Assembly: GCA_024644085.1 (NCBI GenBank)
Contig: JAHELS010000017.1
Location: forward strand, 1 to 52,890
DNA length: 52,890 bases
Direction: 5' to 3'
From: Rhodopirellula sp.
GTDB taxonomy: Bacteria > Planctomycetota > Planctomycetia > Pirellulales > Pirellulaceae
A program made the position numbers and the translations under genes. The notes below the pieces were generated by a model. It made no database searches and was not told the origin of the DNA. It worked only from the letters and a program-made list of their open reading frames with translations. This document shows positions 37,659 to 45,895 of the stretch, in pieces. Within the stretch, counting starts at the first letter, position 1. Each line of letters opens with the position of its first letter.

Positions 37659-37929
37659 CCGGCGCGCATCCTACGTCGGATGAGGGAAGCATGATTGCTT
37701 CGTCAGCAATCATCGTTGGGATTCCATCACGAACCGGAAAGACCCAGTTTTGTTCCTCGTTTATCAAACCACCCTCGATCGGCTGTCGCACCAACTGCTC
37801 GGCGCGGTCGCGCAACCGGCCCGTCCGAATCGCTTCGTTGATCCAGTCGATCTCCGGTTTTTCGGCAATCCGCAGATTGCCATGACCGTCAATGAAACGC
37901 AGCAATTCGATCAAATTCCCGTCGATCAC
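37651..37929 (-). CDS. Trm112/YcaR-like small protein without zinc cysteines
   Basis: 92 residues from GTG 37929, which gives VIDGNLIELLRFID, aligning with the usual start (M-x-x-x-LLEIL-x-CP). The end NWVFPVRDGIPTMIADEA matches the FPxRDGIPxxLxxEA signature. The cysteines that form the zinc site in Trm112/YcaR are absent: the CP-x-C segment reads RFIDGHG and the second pair is INEEQN. An extra charged helix lies between the halves. An upstream ATG (38004) would add 25 residues. Bacterial function of the family is uncertain. Confidence 0.65.
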   Translation of the reverse strand: MIDGNLIELLRFIDGHGNLRIAEKPEIDWINEAIRTGRLRDRAEQLVRQPIEGGLINEEQNWVFPVRDGIPTMIADEAIMLPSSDVGCAPEK

Positions 37930-38104
37930 TGATTTTCGCTCAGTTGAAATGGTGATAGCAGCCGAACATTTCCCTGAGACTCCGGCGTGGAACGATTCGT
38001 TCATGCGCGGGCTCAATGCGACCGTATTGTAGACCCCTCTCGGGTGCACGATCCGATCGACTCGTCACTTTCAACATCATCCGAACCCAAGGCGAAGGAC
38101 TGCC

Positions 38105-38920
38105 ATGAACGCTCGGATCTATTCTCGATTTGCCAATGGTTTGATTCTGCTCGGGGGAATCGGACTCTTTCTCTTCACGCTGAGCCCATCAGCACTGGCA
38201 CAAAACGACGCGGGATACTACACAGACCCCGCAACCGGAATCGTTTATCGAAAAGTCACCAAAACGATCGAAAAGCCGGTGATTGAAACAAAGATGGAGC
38301 AACGACAGGAAACGGTGTATCGGCCGCAAACCGTCACCGAAACGAAACCTGAATCGCGAACCGTGTACTCGCCGGTTGTCCAATACAAATGGGAACCGCG
38401 ACTTCACGGGCGGTGGAATCCATTTCGCCAGCCGACGGTCGCTTATCACCACGTTGCCGATACCCATTGGGAATCTCGCAACGAAGTGGTGCAGCGGACA
38501 AACACGCGCACCGAATGGGTGGCTGAGAAACGAGAGATTGAGGTCCCGCAGCGATACGTGCGTATGGAGCGGGAACAGAAAGTCGACTTCGAGGCGGTCG
38601 GACGGGTTGCACCTCAGCCGTCCGGGCCTGGCGGAGTCTCCGAGGCGATCGCATCGCGGCTTCGTCCGCTCGATTCGCGCAGCCAAGTTGAATCGCTCAA
38701 CCAATCTCGATTCGCGAGTTCAACAATGGGTGCCCCGAGGATCGCATCGAGTCCCGTCGGCCGCATGACGAGCGACCCTCCACGCCGCAACACGGGCCAA
38801 GGTGGAATGAGGGCGACTGACCTGTACCCCAGCCAAAACGGGTTTCACGGCCAGGCGTTACCGCCGAGCAGCGGTGGCATCGGTGTCGCGAATCTCCCGT
38901 CGTTACCGTTCTTCCGGTAA
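38105..38920 (+). CDS. Secreted hypothetical protein (planctomycete type)
   Basis: 271 residues starting from an ATG with AAGGA five bases upstream. Signal peptide (GLILLGGIGLFLFTLSPSALA). The mature region is basic and full of charged repeats (KVTKTIEKPVIETKMEQRQE, then SRNEVVQRTNTRTEWVAEKR), similar to secreted planctomycete proteins of unknown function, and ends in a Gly/Ser/Pro-rich tail. No enzyme motif. It converges with the rplL gene. Confidence 0.7.
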   Translation: MNARIYSRFANGLILLGGIGLFLFTLSPSALAQNDAGYYTDPATGIVYRKVTKTIEKPVIETKMEQRQETVYRPQTVTETKPESRTVYSPVVQYKWEPRLHGRWNPFRQPTVAYHHVADTHWESRNEVVQRTNTRTEWVAEKREIEVPQRYVRMEREQKVDFEAVGRVAPQPSGPGGVSEAIASRLRPLDSRSQVESLNQSRFASSTMGAPRIASSPVGRMTSDPPRRNTGQGGMRATDLYPSQNGFHGQALPPSSGGIGVANLPSLPFFR

Positions 38921-39000
38921 CGGGCAAGACGCGAGAGAGACGGTCTTCCGCGCGAGAAGCGGTCTTTCGCTTTGAGAGACGGCGGTCAACCCTACAAGAC

Positions 39001-39021
39001 GGCCGCCCGTGTCAGGCGGCC
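39001..39021. other. GC-rich hairpin
   Basis: GGCCGCC (39001-39007) and GGCGGCC (39015-39021) enclose seven bases. It lies between the convergent secreted-protein and rplL genes and could help stop transcription from either side, but no T-run follows it on the plus strand. Confidence 0.35.
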
Positions 39022-39048
39022 ACCAAATCGCTGCGGCGCATCGATGGG

Positions 39049-39079
39049 AACAAACCAACCCGCTGGGGATTCCAGCGGG
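39049..39079 (-). terminator. Rho-independent terminator of the rplAJL genes
   Basis: On the minus strand CCCGCTGG (from 39079) pairs perfectly with CCAGCGGG, with a five-base loop, and is followed by the T-rich TTGGTTTGTT. It lies about 33 bases after the rplL stop and shows that the ribosomal transcript ends here and does not continue to rpoB. Confidence 0.6.
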
Positions 39080-39111
39080 ATGGTCTCCGGTGAGCAAGTT
39101 GGTGCAAGCCG

Positions 39112-39522
39112 CTACTTCAGCTCGACGCTGCCGCCCGCTTCTTCGACTTCGGCTTTGACCTTTTCGGCCTCTTCTTTGGAGACCGCTTCTTTCAACGTCG
39201 CTGGCACACTTTCGACCATCTTCTTGGCTTCCATCAAGGAGGCCCCGGTCAGGTTTTTGACGACCTTGACGACGTTGAGCTTCTTGTCGCCGAAGCCGGT
39301 CAGCACAACATCGAATTCGGTCTGCTCGGCGGCAGCACCGCCCGCTTCGTCGCCGGGGGCCGCCATCACGACGGCGCCACCACCCGATGCAGGCTCGATG
39401 CCGTGCACGTCCTTCAGGTAGTCGCTCAATTCCTTCGCTTGTTTGAGCGTCATTTCGGCGATCTTGTCGCCCATTTCTTTGGTGTCGGCGCTGAATTCGG
39501 CGACGGCGGTTTCTTCAGACAT
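39112..39522 (-). CDS. rplL: 50S ribosomal protein L7/L12
   Basis: 136 residues. Forms the flexible ribosomal stalk that recruits translation factors. N-terminal dimer domain ([19 protein letters not shown]), an Ala/Gly hinge, and the C-terminal domain [20 protein letters not shown] with [15 protein letters not shown] precedes the ATG at 39522. Second after rplJ on the minus strand. Confidence 0.98.
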   Translation of the reverse strand: MSEETAVAEFSADTKEMGDKIAEMTLKQAKELSDYLKDVHGIEPASGGGAVVMAAPGDEAGGAAAEQTEFDVVLTGFGDKKLNVVKVVKNLTGASLMEAKKMVESVPATLKEAVSKEEAEKVKAEVEEAGGSVELK

Positions 39523-39611
39523 TTCTATTACCTCAAGAACAGTTTGGTGACTTGGTTTGAAAGGATTTGGACCCTGACCATGCGGCAGGGCGATTGGCCA
39601 GCGGAAGGTGC

Positions 39612-40136
39612 TTACTCGTCACCTTCCCCTTTTTGTTTGATTTGGCTGTTGAGCATCTTGCCAGGACCGAGCAACGCGCCGGAGAGCTGCGAGCCGGGAC
39701 CGAGAATCTGTCCAACGAGTATCGAAATCTGTTCAGTACGGCTCGGCCATTTGCTGACGGCTTTGAGCGCGTCGGCGTCCAGCTTTTCGCCATCCATCAC
39801 GCCGCCGTCGGCGACGAACTTGTCGTATTTCTCACTATCCTTGTCGAGACTGACAAGTTCCTTGACGAGCGAAACAAAATCACTCGAACCCCAGCAAACG
39901 CCGATTTGACCGGTCGCGCCCTCAAAGGCGGAGGCAAGTTGCGTTCCCTCGGTGGCCCGCTTGGCCAACGAATTCTTGACAACCAACATATGGATGTCTT
40001 TTTTGTCGAGTTCGCCGCGAAGCTCGTTGGTCGTGTTCGCATCCATGCCCACACAACTGACCAACACAGCATCCTCAACTCCATCAAGCCGACGCTTGAT
40101 GTCGCGGGTCACTAGGTCTTTGACGTATTTGCTCAT
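39612..40136 (-). CDS. rplJ: 50S ribosomal protein L10
   Basis: 174 residues. Base of the L7/L12 stalk and translational autoregulator in bacteria. Landmarks: [40 protein letters not shown] and the C-terminal segment [17 protein letters not shown] which binds L12 dimers. Follows rplA by 71 bases; that gap could hold an L10 leader, though no standard one was recognised. Confidence 0.97.
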   Translation of the reverse strand: MSKYVKDLVTRDIKRRLDGVEDAVLVSCVGMDANTTNELRGELDKKDIHMLVVKNSLAKRATEGTQLASAFEGATGQIGVCWGSSDFVSLVKELVSLDKDSEKYDKFVADGGVMDGEKLDADALKAVSKWPSRTEQISILVGQILGPGSQLSGALLGPGKMLNSQIKQKGEGDE

Positions 40137-40207
40137 CGCTTGGGTTCACTTCGTAAGATCGTATCGCTGGATCTCGGCGGATGATCTGTATTGAAAATGT
40201 AGTTGTA

Positions 40208-40885
40208 CTAGGCGGCAATCCGGACACTCGGGCTCATCGTTCCGCAAATCGCGATGCCTCGCACGTACGCGCCTTTGATCGTTTGCGGGCGGAGCCCCTC
40301 AATGAAATTCATGAAGGCACTGATGTTTTCGACCAGCTTCGGTGTGTCGAAACTCATCTTGCCGACCATCGCGTGCACGTTGCCGCCCTTGTCGTTGCGG
40401 AATTCGACTTTTCCCGCCTTGTACTCACCTACGACCTTGGCGACATCGGGCGTTACGGTGCCCGCTCGTGGGCTGGGCATCAATCCGCGTGGCCCGAGCA
40501 CGCGACCGAGAGGGCCGACCAATCCCATCATGTCGGGAGCCGCAATGCACACGTCAAAGTCAGTCCAACCATCTTTGATCTTCTTGGCCAGGGCTTCCTG
40601 ACCCACTTCATCGGCACCCGCTTCCTCGGCGGCTTTCGCCGCGTCACCCTTGGCAAAGACAACGACTCGTTGGGTCTTTCCGATGCCGTTGGGAAGCACA
40701 AGGCTGCCGCGGATGATCTGGTCCGCCTGGTTCGGATCGACGCCCAGACGCATGTGGATCTCGACCGTTTGATCAAACTTGGTCGAATCGTACTTCTTCA
40801 AAGCCTCAACCGCATCCTCGACGGGAAGGGGAGTCTTCGGTTGTTTTTCCAGCGATGCGCGATAGCGCTTGGATTTTTTACCCAT
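40208..40885 (-). CDS. rplA: 50S ribosomal protein L1
   Basis: 225 residues. Binds 23S rRNA helix H76-78 and can repress its own mRNA. Motifs: [60 protein letters not shown] and the end [22 protein letters not shown] 40885 is the start by homology; the frame is open upstream but lacks similarity. rplK is not upstream as it usually is. Confidence 0.98.
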   Translation of the reverse strand: MGKKSKRYRASLEKQPKTPLPVEDAVEALKKYDSTKFDQTVEIHMRLGVDPNQADQIIRGSLVLPNGIGKTQRVVVFAKGDAAKAAEEAGADEVGQEALAKKIKDGWTDFDVCIAAPDMMGLVGPLGRVLGPRGLMPSPRAGTVTPDVAKVVGEYKAGKVEFRNDKGGNVHAMVGKMSFDTPKLVENISAFMNFIEGLRPQTIKGAYVRGIAICGTMSPSVRIAA

Positions 40886-41081
40886 TGGGTCACGACGTCC
40901 GTTGGTCGGGTGGTTTGGCGAATTCACCTGTCCCACCCACACAGGGTGGCGGCAAGCTCTCCCACATCTCACGGGCTATGCCGTGAGTTTCAACGAATTT
41001 GGCGAACACCTCATGAATCGTCAACGCCAATCACTGGCCGAAGCCCCAGATTTTCGCAAAATTGCGGGCAAACAGGTGCCG
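40886..41081 (-). promoter_or_regulatory. Structured 5' leader of rplA
   Basis: About 196 bases between the SMUG1 gene and rplA hold two hairpins: 40968-40987 (CTCACGG/CCGTGAG, six-base loop) and 40933-40949 (CCACCC/GGGTGG, five-base loop). Ribosomal protein operons often have leader structures where L1 or L10 represses translation, and these could serve that purpose. No match to a known leader family was verified. Confidence 0.35.
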
Positions 41082-41822
41082 CTACCAGACTCCCGCTTCG
41101 GTCAACTGCCGCGTCACGGTACCGGCCCAATCCTTGTTGGCCGCTGGCGAAGCAGGACTCGGATGGAGGATTCGAGTCAACCGGGCGTCAAATCCACACT
41201 GGCCCAGCACCCTCTGAAAACACTTTTCCGCATAGGCGCCGACGCCTACGACGATTTCGGGTCGAAGCGATTCCAGGACGCTAACGAGGTGACGGTCGCA
41301 CGCCGCGTCGAGCGGTTCACGCTCGTGTCGGGGCAATTTGTCGGGTGTCCGATTCCGTGACGACTCTTCCATGAAAACCAACGGGCAATAATTCGAAACG
41401 AAATGCTCGGCGAAAAACAGATCGGCGTCCCCAAACTTTTGTTGAAACAACCCCCACAACCGCCGCCCGCTGACTTCGCTGCGCGAACAAGCGAATCCCT
41501 CGACCGGACGCTTTGGGTGCTCATCATCCGGGCGTTGGACCACTTCATTGATTCCGATCCAATCTCGGGCCGCTTCGATTTCCCCAAAAGGAACGCCTGT
41601 CTGTGCCATTCCCCAAGGACCAGGATTCATTCCCAGGAACAGCACTCGCACCCCGGCGTCATTGACTCGCGTTAAATACGCCCGGTGCGCCTTCCACGCA
41701 TATCGCAAGGGGTTGTAGACATGTGTCACCGGTTCGCCGAATCTCAATGACTCGACCTCGTCGCACAGCGTTTGTGCCGCGGCGATGATCTGGTCTCGGC
41801 TGCCGACAAGTGATGTTTTCAT
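41082..41822 (-). CDS. SMUG1-type uracil-DNA glycosylase
   Basis: 246 residues. Removes uracil (and oxidised pyrimidines) from DNA. Signature motifs: LFLGMNPGPWGMAQTGVPFG (61-80), HPKRPVEGFACSRSEVSGRR (102-121), the base-binding FVSNYCPL (141-148) and the C-terminal HPSPASPAANK (220-230). This combination is specific to SMUG1 rather than UDG family 1 or 4. The start overlaps the stop of the upstream membrane protein gene by four bases. Confidence 0.92.
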   Translation of the reverse strand: MKTSLVGSRDQIIAAAQTLCDEVESLRFGEPVTHVYNPLRYAWKAHRAYLTRVNDAGVRVLFLGMNPGPWGMAQTGVPFGEIEAARDWIGINEVVQRPDDEHPKRPVEGFACSRSEVSGRRLWGLFQQKFGDADLFFAEHFVSNYCPLVFMEESSRNRTPDKLPRHEREPLDAACDRHLVSVLESLRPEIVVGVGAYAEKCFQRVLGQCGFDARLTRILHPSPASPAANKDWAGTVTRQLTEAGVW

Positions 41823-42718
41823 GCGTCTGCCCGCTGCGAATCGGCGGCTGGCGAAGGGACATCATCGTGTTCATGTTCGTGTTCGCCGCGAAGCGAATCT
41901 CCCGCCCCGCTGAAGTCCTCCGAAGCGGTGTCCACAAAAGCCTCTCGCAACTGTTGGAGGATCATGATCTTCTGCCAGATCTTTCGAGACAGACCCGTGC
42001 TTAACTGTTCCACTTCGCTAACCGCCGCGACCGCGTCGGGATCGTTGAATTGTTGGACATAGAGGGCTGCGATCTTTCCAATCAAAGAGAGCATTTCGCT
42101 GCAGTAATCGAGGTACCGATTCAACTGCATCGGTGTCATGTTCCGTTTTGGCGAATGCTCCGCATCGGACCATCCCTTGAGGAACCTCTCCGGGTCCTTC
42201 GTCAATTGGTGCATATCAATGATGTGGGCAATGGACCGCAGCTCACGAATGGCGTCGAGTGCCCGCCGCCGCTTGATGCGAGTTTCCAGACTGAACAGGA
42301 AGAGGATCGCGATGGAGACCAGGATGATCTCGCTCAAACCGGAATCGGCTGCCTGGACCGCCTCGAAAAAGCTGATCTTTTCGGTGTCGACACTTTGCAT
42401 CGCCATCATCACCAGGCCGACCGTGAATGCGATCAGAAAAACTGCCACCGCGACGCTCGCGACGCGAATCCAGAGAATCGGGGTAGAAATCCACGCGGAG
42501 CGCTCGGCTGCCTGAAGCGCGACTTGATGCAACTGACCGCACAGCTTCGACAAGCCGGCATCAGGGAATCGATCGCGAATTCGATCGTTCAACCTGGCGA
42601 CGGTCTGGACGATCAGGTCTTCCCGCAGCAGCAGGTCCTTGTCGTTTTTCAAAACTCGTCTCGATCGGAGCGGGAAAGCGAAAAAACTAAACTGCCAGAT
42701 ATTCTTCGATCGCATCAT
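41819..42718 (-). CDS. Hypothetical membrane protein with cytoplasmic helical domain
   Basis: 299 residues from ATG 42718 (ATG 42715 also possible). Two hydrophobic segments at about 82-107 and 128-144 flanked by long helical, charged regions; the C-terminal tail is His/Glu-rich (GEHEHEHDDV). No family recognised. It overlaps the AroE-like stop by about 30 bases and the SMUG1 start by four, so the three are probably co-translated. Confidence 0.65.
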   Translation of the reverse strand: MMRSKNIWQFSFFAFPLRSRRVLKNDKDLLLREDLIVQTVARLNDRIRDRFPDAGLSKLCGQLHQVALQAAERSAWISTPILWIRVASVAVAVFLIAFTVGLVMMAMQSVDTEKISFFEAVQAADSGLSEIILVSIAILFLFSLETRIKRRRALDAIRELRSIAHIIDMHQLTKDPERFLKGWSDAEHSPKRNMTPMQLNRYLDYCSEMLSLIGKIAALYVQQFNDPDAVAAVSEVEQLSTGLSRKIWQKIMILQQLREAFVDTASEDFSGAGDSLRGEHEHEHDDVPSPAADSQRADA

Positions 42719-43409
42719 GAATGACGTCCGATGAAGGCGTCTCCCCCGTCCAGGACTTCAGACATCTTTGCAGCGTTCCGATTCTGAAATCCATTGCCGA
42801 CAAGAGGCGATAACCCATTTCCTGCAGCCGCGCCGCTTGGGGGTGGCCGTCGGTCAAATCAATCACGAGCGTCTTTCCATCATTCTCAGGCCAATCGTCG
42901 ACATCAAGGTCGACCGGTTCGTCGTCGCTACCTGCAAGAAAGATTTGGTCAGCCGAGTTAATCGTTTCGATGTCGGGCGGGGTAGCAGCCGCATCACCGG
43001 CCAGTTCCACCAAAGCGGAAGAGCCGTCGATTTCGCCAAGTCGAATTCGATTCTCACCGCCGTGCTCTTCAAGCTGTTCTTGCAACCAGAGAATTCGTTC
43101 GTCGCTGGCGATAAAGCTTTTTTCGTCGTCGCGGTGCAGACAGTCGATATGGTCTGCCTCAAGCGAGAGCTTTTCGGCGCACCAGGCTACTGCTGCCGCC
43201 GCCACGGAGGGATCAATCAAGACTCCGACGATCCCGGTCACCAAAAACCCTTCCAATGCTACTGCTACGTCGTCGGGCTGCACATCGAGGGACAGCACCC
43301 GCCAATCGAGATTCATCTCGTGCAGCGACCGTTCAAGGGCAAACTGGGATGGATTGCCTGCGATTGGGTGCCCGATGACTGCGACGATGGGTTCAGTGGT
43401 GCCTTCCAT
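42687..43409 (-). CDS. Shikimate-dehydrogenase-like protein with degenerate active site
   Basis: 240 residues. The N-terminus VAVIGHPIAGNPSQFALERS (9-28) followed by LDWRVLSLDVQPDDVAVALE matches the AroE substrate domain. However, the shikimate-binding HSxSP reads GNPSQ and the N-x-T-x-P-H-K segment with the catalytic Lys reads LIDPSVAAA. No Rossmann GxGG motif is seen in the middle, and the C-terminal region (MDFRIGTLQRCLKSWTGE) is the remnant of AroE's GxxMLxxQ-x-x-x-F-x-x-W-T-G. At 240 residues it is shorter than AroE. It is probably not an active shikimate dehydrogenase. Its role is unknown. Confidence 0.65.
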   Translation of the reverse strand: MEGTTEPIVAVIGHPIAGNPSQFALERSLHEMNLDWRVLSLDVQPDDVAVALEGFLVTGIVGVLIDPSVAAAAVAWCAEKLSLEADHIDCLHRDDEKSFIASDERILWLQEQLEEHGGENRIRLGEIDGSSALVELAGDAAATPPDIETINSADQIFLAGSDDEPVDLDVDDWPENDGKTLVIDLTDGHPQAARLQEMGYRLLSAMDFRIGTLQRCLKSWTGETPSSDVIHDAIEEYLAV

Positions 43410-43465
43410 GATGACAGCGACAAGAAATCTCTAGCGTGCTAATTTGGAACAGAGGATCGATCAAC

Positions 43466-44287
43466 GTGCCCGACGACGAATTCATGCAGCATCCAAACTA
43501 CCTCACCCCGCGATTGGGTCGGAAACCGATCGCGGTCGTGACACTGTGGTGCGTCATTCAGATCGGGCTCTACGCATTTCATTTCTTCGATCGGACCGAT
43601 GTAGAGTACGACTGGGAATTGTACCTCAAGTTATGGCTAACCGGTACGACGTACGCGATGGCGGCCGGGGGCTGTTGGATGGCGACGGCTTTGCAACAGG
43701 TGTTCGTCCGCTACTTCGCGCGAACGCTGCTTGCTGCACTGGCGGCATTCGTCCTGACCAAGGTCGGCACCGACAACTTGCTCAGGCACATTGCGACGAT
43801 GGGCGGTTTGCTTGTGCTTCAATGTATTCTGTTCTTTTTGCTCCGCCTGCCGTCGTGGCTGCCCCTTGATGGCAAAGCCTACAGCACTCCCGATCATCAA
43901 TTTCGAATTGCAGATGTGATTGTCGCGACGACGTCGATCGCGCTACTGCTCTCCGCAGCGATTCGATATTCCGCCCCGATCGATTCGTTCTACTACTGGC
44001 TCGTATCGGTCGTACTCTGGGGGCTCGGCCCAGTGATCGCGGGCTCCCTGTTCATGGCGATGCTGAGCCGGTCGATGCGCAGAATGGTGTTTCTGCTATC
44101 GGCTGCTCTTGTCCTCACGGCCGCAACGGTGGGAAGTGTGGCATATTCGGAGTACCTTGCGAATAACCGCACATTCGGCATCGAAATCATTTTGCCGCTG
44201 TACGCATGCTTGATGGCTGGCTTTTTCGGCGGCTTGTTCGCGGTGGGGCTTGCGGCACGTGTTTCACCCGCAGAGGCAACTTCCTGA
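43466..44287 (+). CDS. Multispanning membrane protein
   Basis: About 273 residues with some seven to eight hydrophobic segments. The start GTG 43466 has AGAGGA nine bases upstream; an upstream GTG 43436 and an internal ATG 43484 are alternatives. The family was not recognised. Divergent from the AroE-like gene and followed after 50 bases by the LRAT-domain gene on the same strand. Confidence 0.65.
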   Translation: MPDDEFMQHPNYLTPRLGRKPIAVVTLWCVIQIGLYAFHFFDRTDVEYDWELYLKLWLTGTTYAMAAGGCWMATALQQVFVRYFARTLLAALAAFVLTKVGTDNLLRHIATMGGLLVLQCILFFLLRLPSWLPLDGKAYSTPDHQFRIADVIVATTSIALLLSAAIRYSAPIDSFYYWLVSVVLWGLGPVIAGSLFMAMLSRSMRRMVFLLSAALVLTAATVGSVAYSEYLANNRTFGIEIILPLYACLMAGFFGGLFAVGLAARVSPAEATS

Positions 44288-44337
44288 TCCCACCCAAGAT
44301 CAGGCAGTCCGCGGCGAATACGTATAAGCTGTTTGAA

Positions 44338-45081
44338 ATGGAGGACGGGGATTTGGCCCGAGGTGATCACTTTTTTGTCTGGCGGAAACACAAAGGCATT
44401 CCGTTCCAACATCATGCCATTGACGTGGGCGAAGCGGCCGTTCACCTGAGCGATGGCCATGGCGGCGTTGCGACCCCCGGCGTCGCGTCGGATCAATTCG
44501 TGGTTCAACGCACGTCGCTCGAATCCGTTTCACGTGGTGGCCGTGACCGGATTCACGTTGTTTCTCATCCGCAACCACGATCGGCCGATGACATTGTCGA
44601 GCGAGCTCTCAGCCAGGTGGGAAGACGTGGTTACCACGTTGTCTTTGACAACTGCGAGCATTTCGCATGGTGGTGTGTGACCGACCGAAACGAGAGCCGC
44701 CAGGTATCGGTGGCCTGCGAGCGGCTGGGGGCGGTCAGCGTCAAAGTAATCGCGGCCGGTACGGCCCGCGCGGCCGGAGCGATCGGGACTCGCCGAATCG
44801 TGAGGGGAGCAACGCCGATGTTGCTCGTTGCCGACGCGGCCCAATGGGTCACCGAAGCGGGCGGGCACCATGTCGGATTGCGTGATGCAAACAAACGAAA
44901 GCAGGCTGGTCGAGCGATTGGAATCACCACGGCGATCGGCGTCGGTGCCTGTGCCGGCCCGATCGGATGCCTGGTCGCGGGAAGCCTCTGGGCCGCCGGC
45001 GAATTGGCGGGCGAGATGTCACTTGCGACTTACCGGCAAATCCGCACACGTCGCGTCGAGGGCGGCGGCCGAGACGGATAG
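44338..45081 (+). CDS. LRAT-domain (NlpC/P60 superfamily) protein
   Basis: 247 residues. N-terminal LRAT-like domain: LARGDHFFVW, then HHAIDVGEAAVHL with His26 and His36, and the nucleophile motif DNCEHFAWWC with Cys106. The three residues fit the circularly permuted papain-like catalytic site of LRAT/H-rev107 proteins, which transfer or hydrolyse acyl chains of lipids. The C-terminal third is rich in Ala/Gly and hydrophobic (IGTRRIV..., TAIGVGACAGPIGCLVAG), probably membrane-associated. ATG 44338 starts the domain; upstream extension overlaps the membrane protein gene. The pair may work at membranes. Confidence 0.75.
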   Translation: MEDGDLARGDHFFVWRKHKGIPFQHHAIDVGEAAVHLSDGHGGVATPGVASDQFVVQRTSLESVSRGGRDRIHVVSHPQPRSADDIVERALSQVGRRGYHVVFDNCEHFAWWCVTDRNESRQVSVACERLGAVSVKVIAAGTARAAGAIGTRRIVRGATPMLLVADAAQWVTEAGGHHVGLRDANKRKQAGRAIGITTAIGVGACAGPIGCLVAGSLWAAGELAGEMSLATYRQIRTRRVEGGGRDG

Positions 45082-45218
45082 ATCCCGCGACCGCGATATT
45101 CGACACATTCGGTCGAAGAATCACGATGACGCTTCCTGCGTGACGAAGAACATCAACACGCTGCGTGGCCGTCAGGCCTGTTTCACGCGTTGGTGTTTCG
45201 CATCTCAAGGATGATTCC

Positions 45219-45656
45219 ATGCGTTGGTTTGTCGTTTGTACTCTTGCTGTCTGCTTCACCGCGACGCTGCAGGCTCATCATCCCGATCGGGAATCAAAGC
45301 CGGTTCACCAACGCATTGACTTGATTGGTCCGATTGGGACCGGGATGAAGATGTCGCATCGCCGCAAATACAACCGGCCGAGCAACATCGGCGGCAAGAT
45401 CGCCTACTACATTGCACCGAGCAGCCAGGAGGCAATGGCGTGGCATGACGCGGCCCATCGCAATGCCTACAAGAACGACCGGCCACGAATTGAGATGCAC
45501 TATTTCTATCCCAAACCGTGGGAAGCCCTGCGGATCGGTCCCCGGCTCAGCGAATCGCCCGCTCCGCAGTACGACTATGGCCAGGTGCTCGGCGAAGCAC
45601 CGACGCTGCCTGCTGAATCGCAGCCCGCCGCATTCGACGGGCAACTGATTCAATAG
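45219..45656 (+). CDS. Secreted hypothetical protein
   Basis: 145 residues starting from ATG 45219 with AAGGA upstream. A signal peptide (RWFVVCTLAVCFTATLQA) is followed by a His/Pro/Tyr-rich mature region (MHYFYPKPWEALRIGPRLSE). No family recognised. A longer frame from 45165 would not expose the signal peptide at the N-terminus. Precedes the TolC gene. Confidence 0.65.
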   Translation: MRWFVVCTLAVCFTATLQAHHPDRESKPVHQRIDLIGPIGTGMKMSHRRKYNRPSNIGGKIAYYIAPSSQEAMAWHDAAHRNAYKNDRPRIEMHYFYPKPWEALRIGPRLSESPAPQYDYGQVLGEAPTLPAESQPAAFDGQLIQ

Positions 45657-45895
45657 CGCGACTCACGGCGATGAGTTTTTTTCCGAGAACCGTCAAAGTT
45701 TGCCTGACCGTTCACCGATAACTTCCCTTGGACGAGGTTTTCTCGATTCGGCTGGCGGCATTCGTGCCGGCGACCAGATCGCGAAAAGATCGTGGGGGGC
45801 TTCCACACTCGGCCCGTACGGGAACACGCCATATCGCTTCGTGCGATTGTTGTGCGGCGTGTTTCACGACGGCACGACTATCGGAAGTCCAGAGC

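Noticed and set aside
40181..41284. Plus-strand open frame of 367 codons opposite rplA
   Set aside because: It runs antisense to rplA and the SMUG1 gene and has no recognisable domain; high GC produces long shadow frames.
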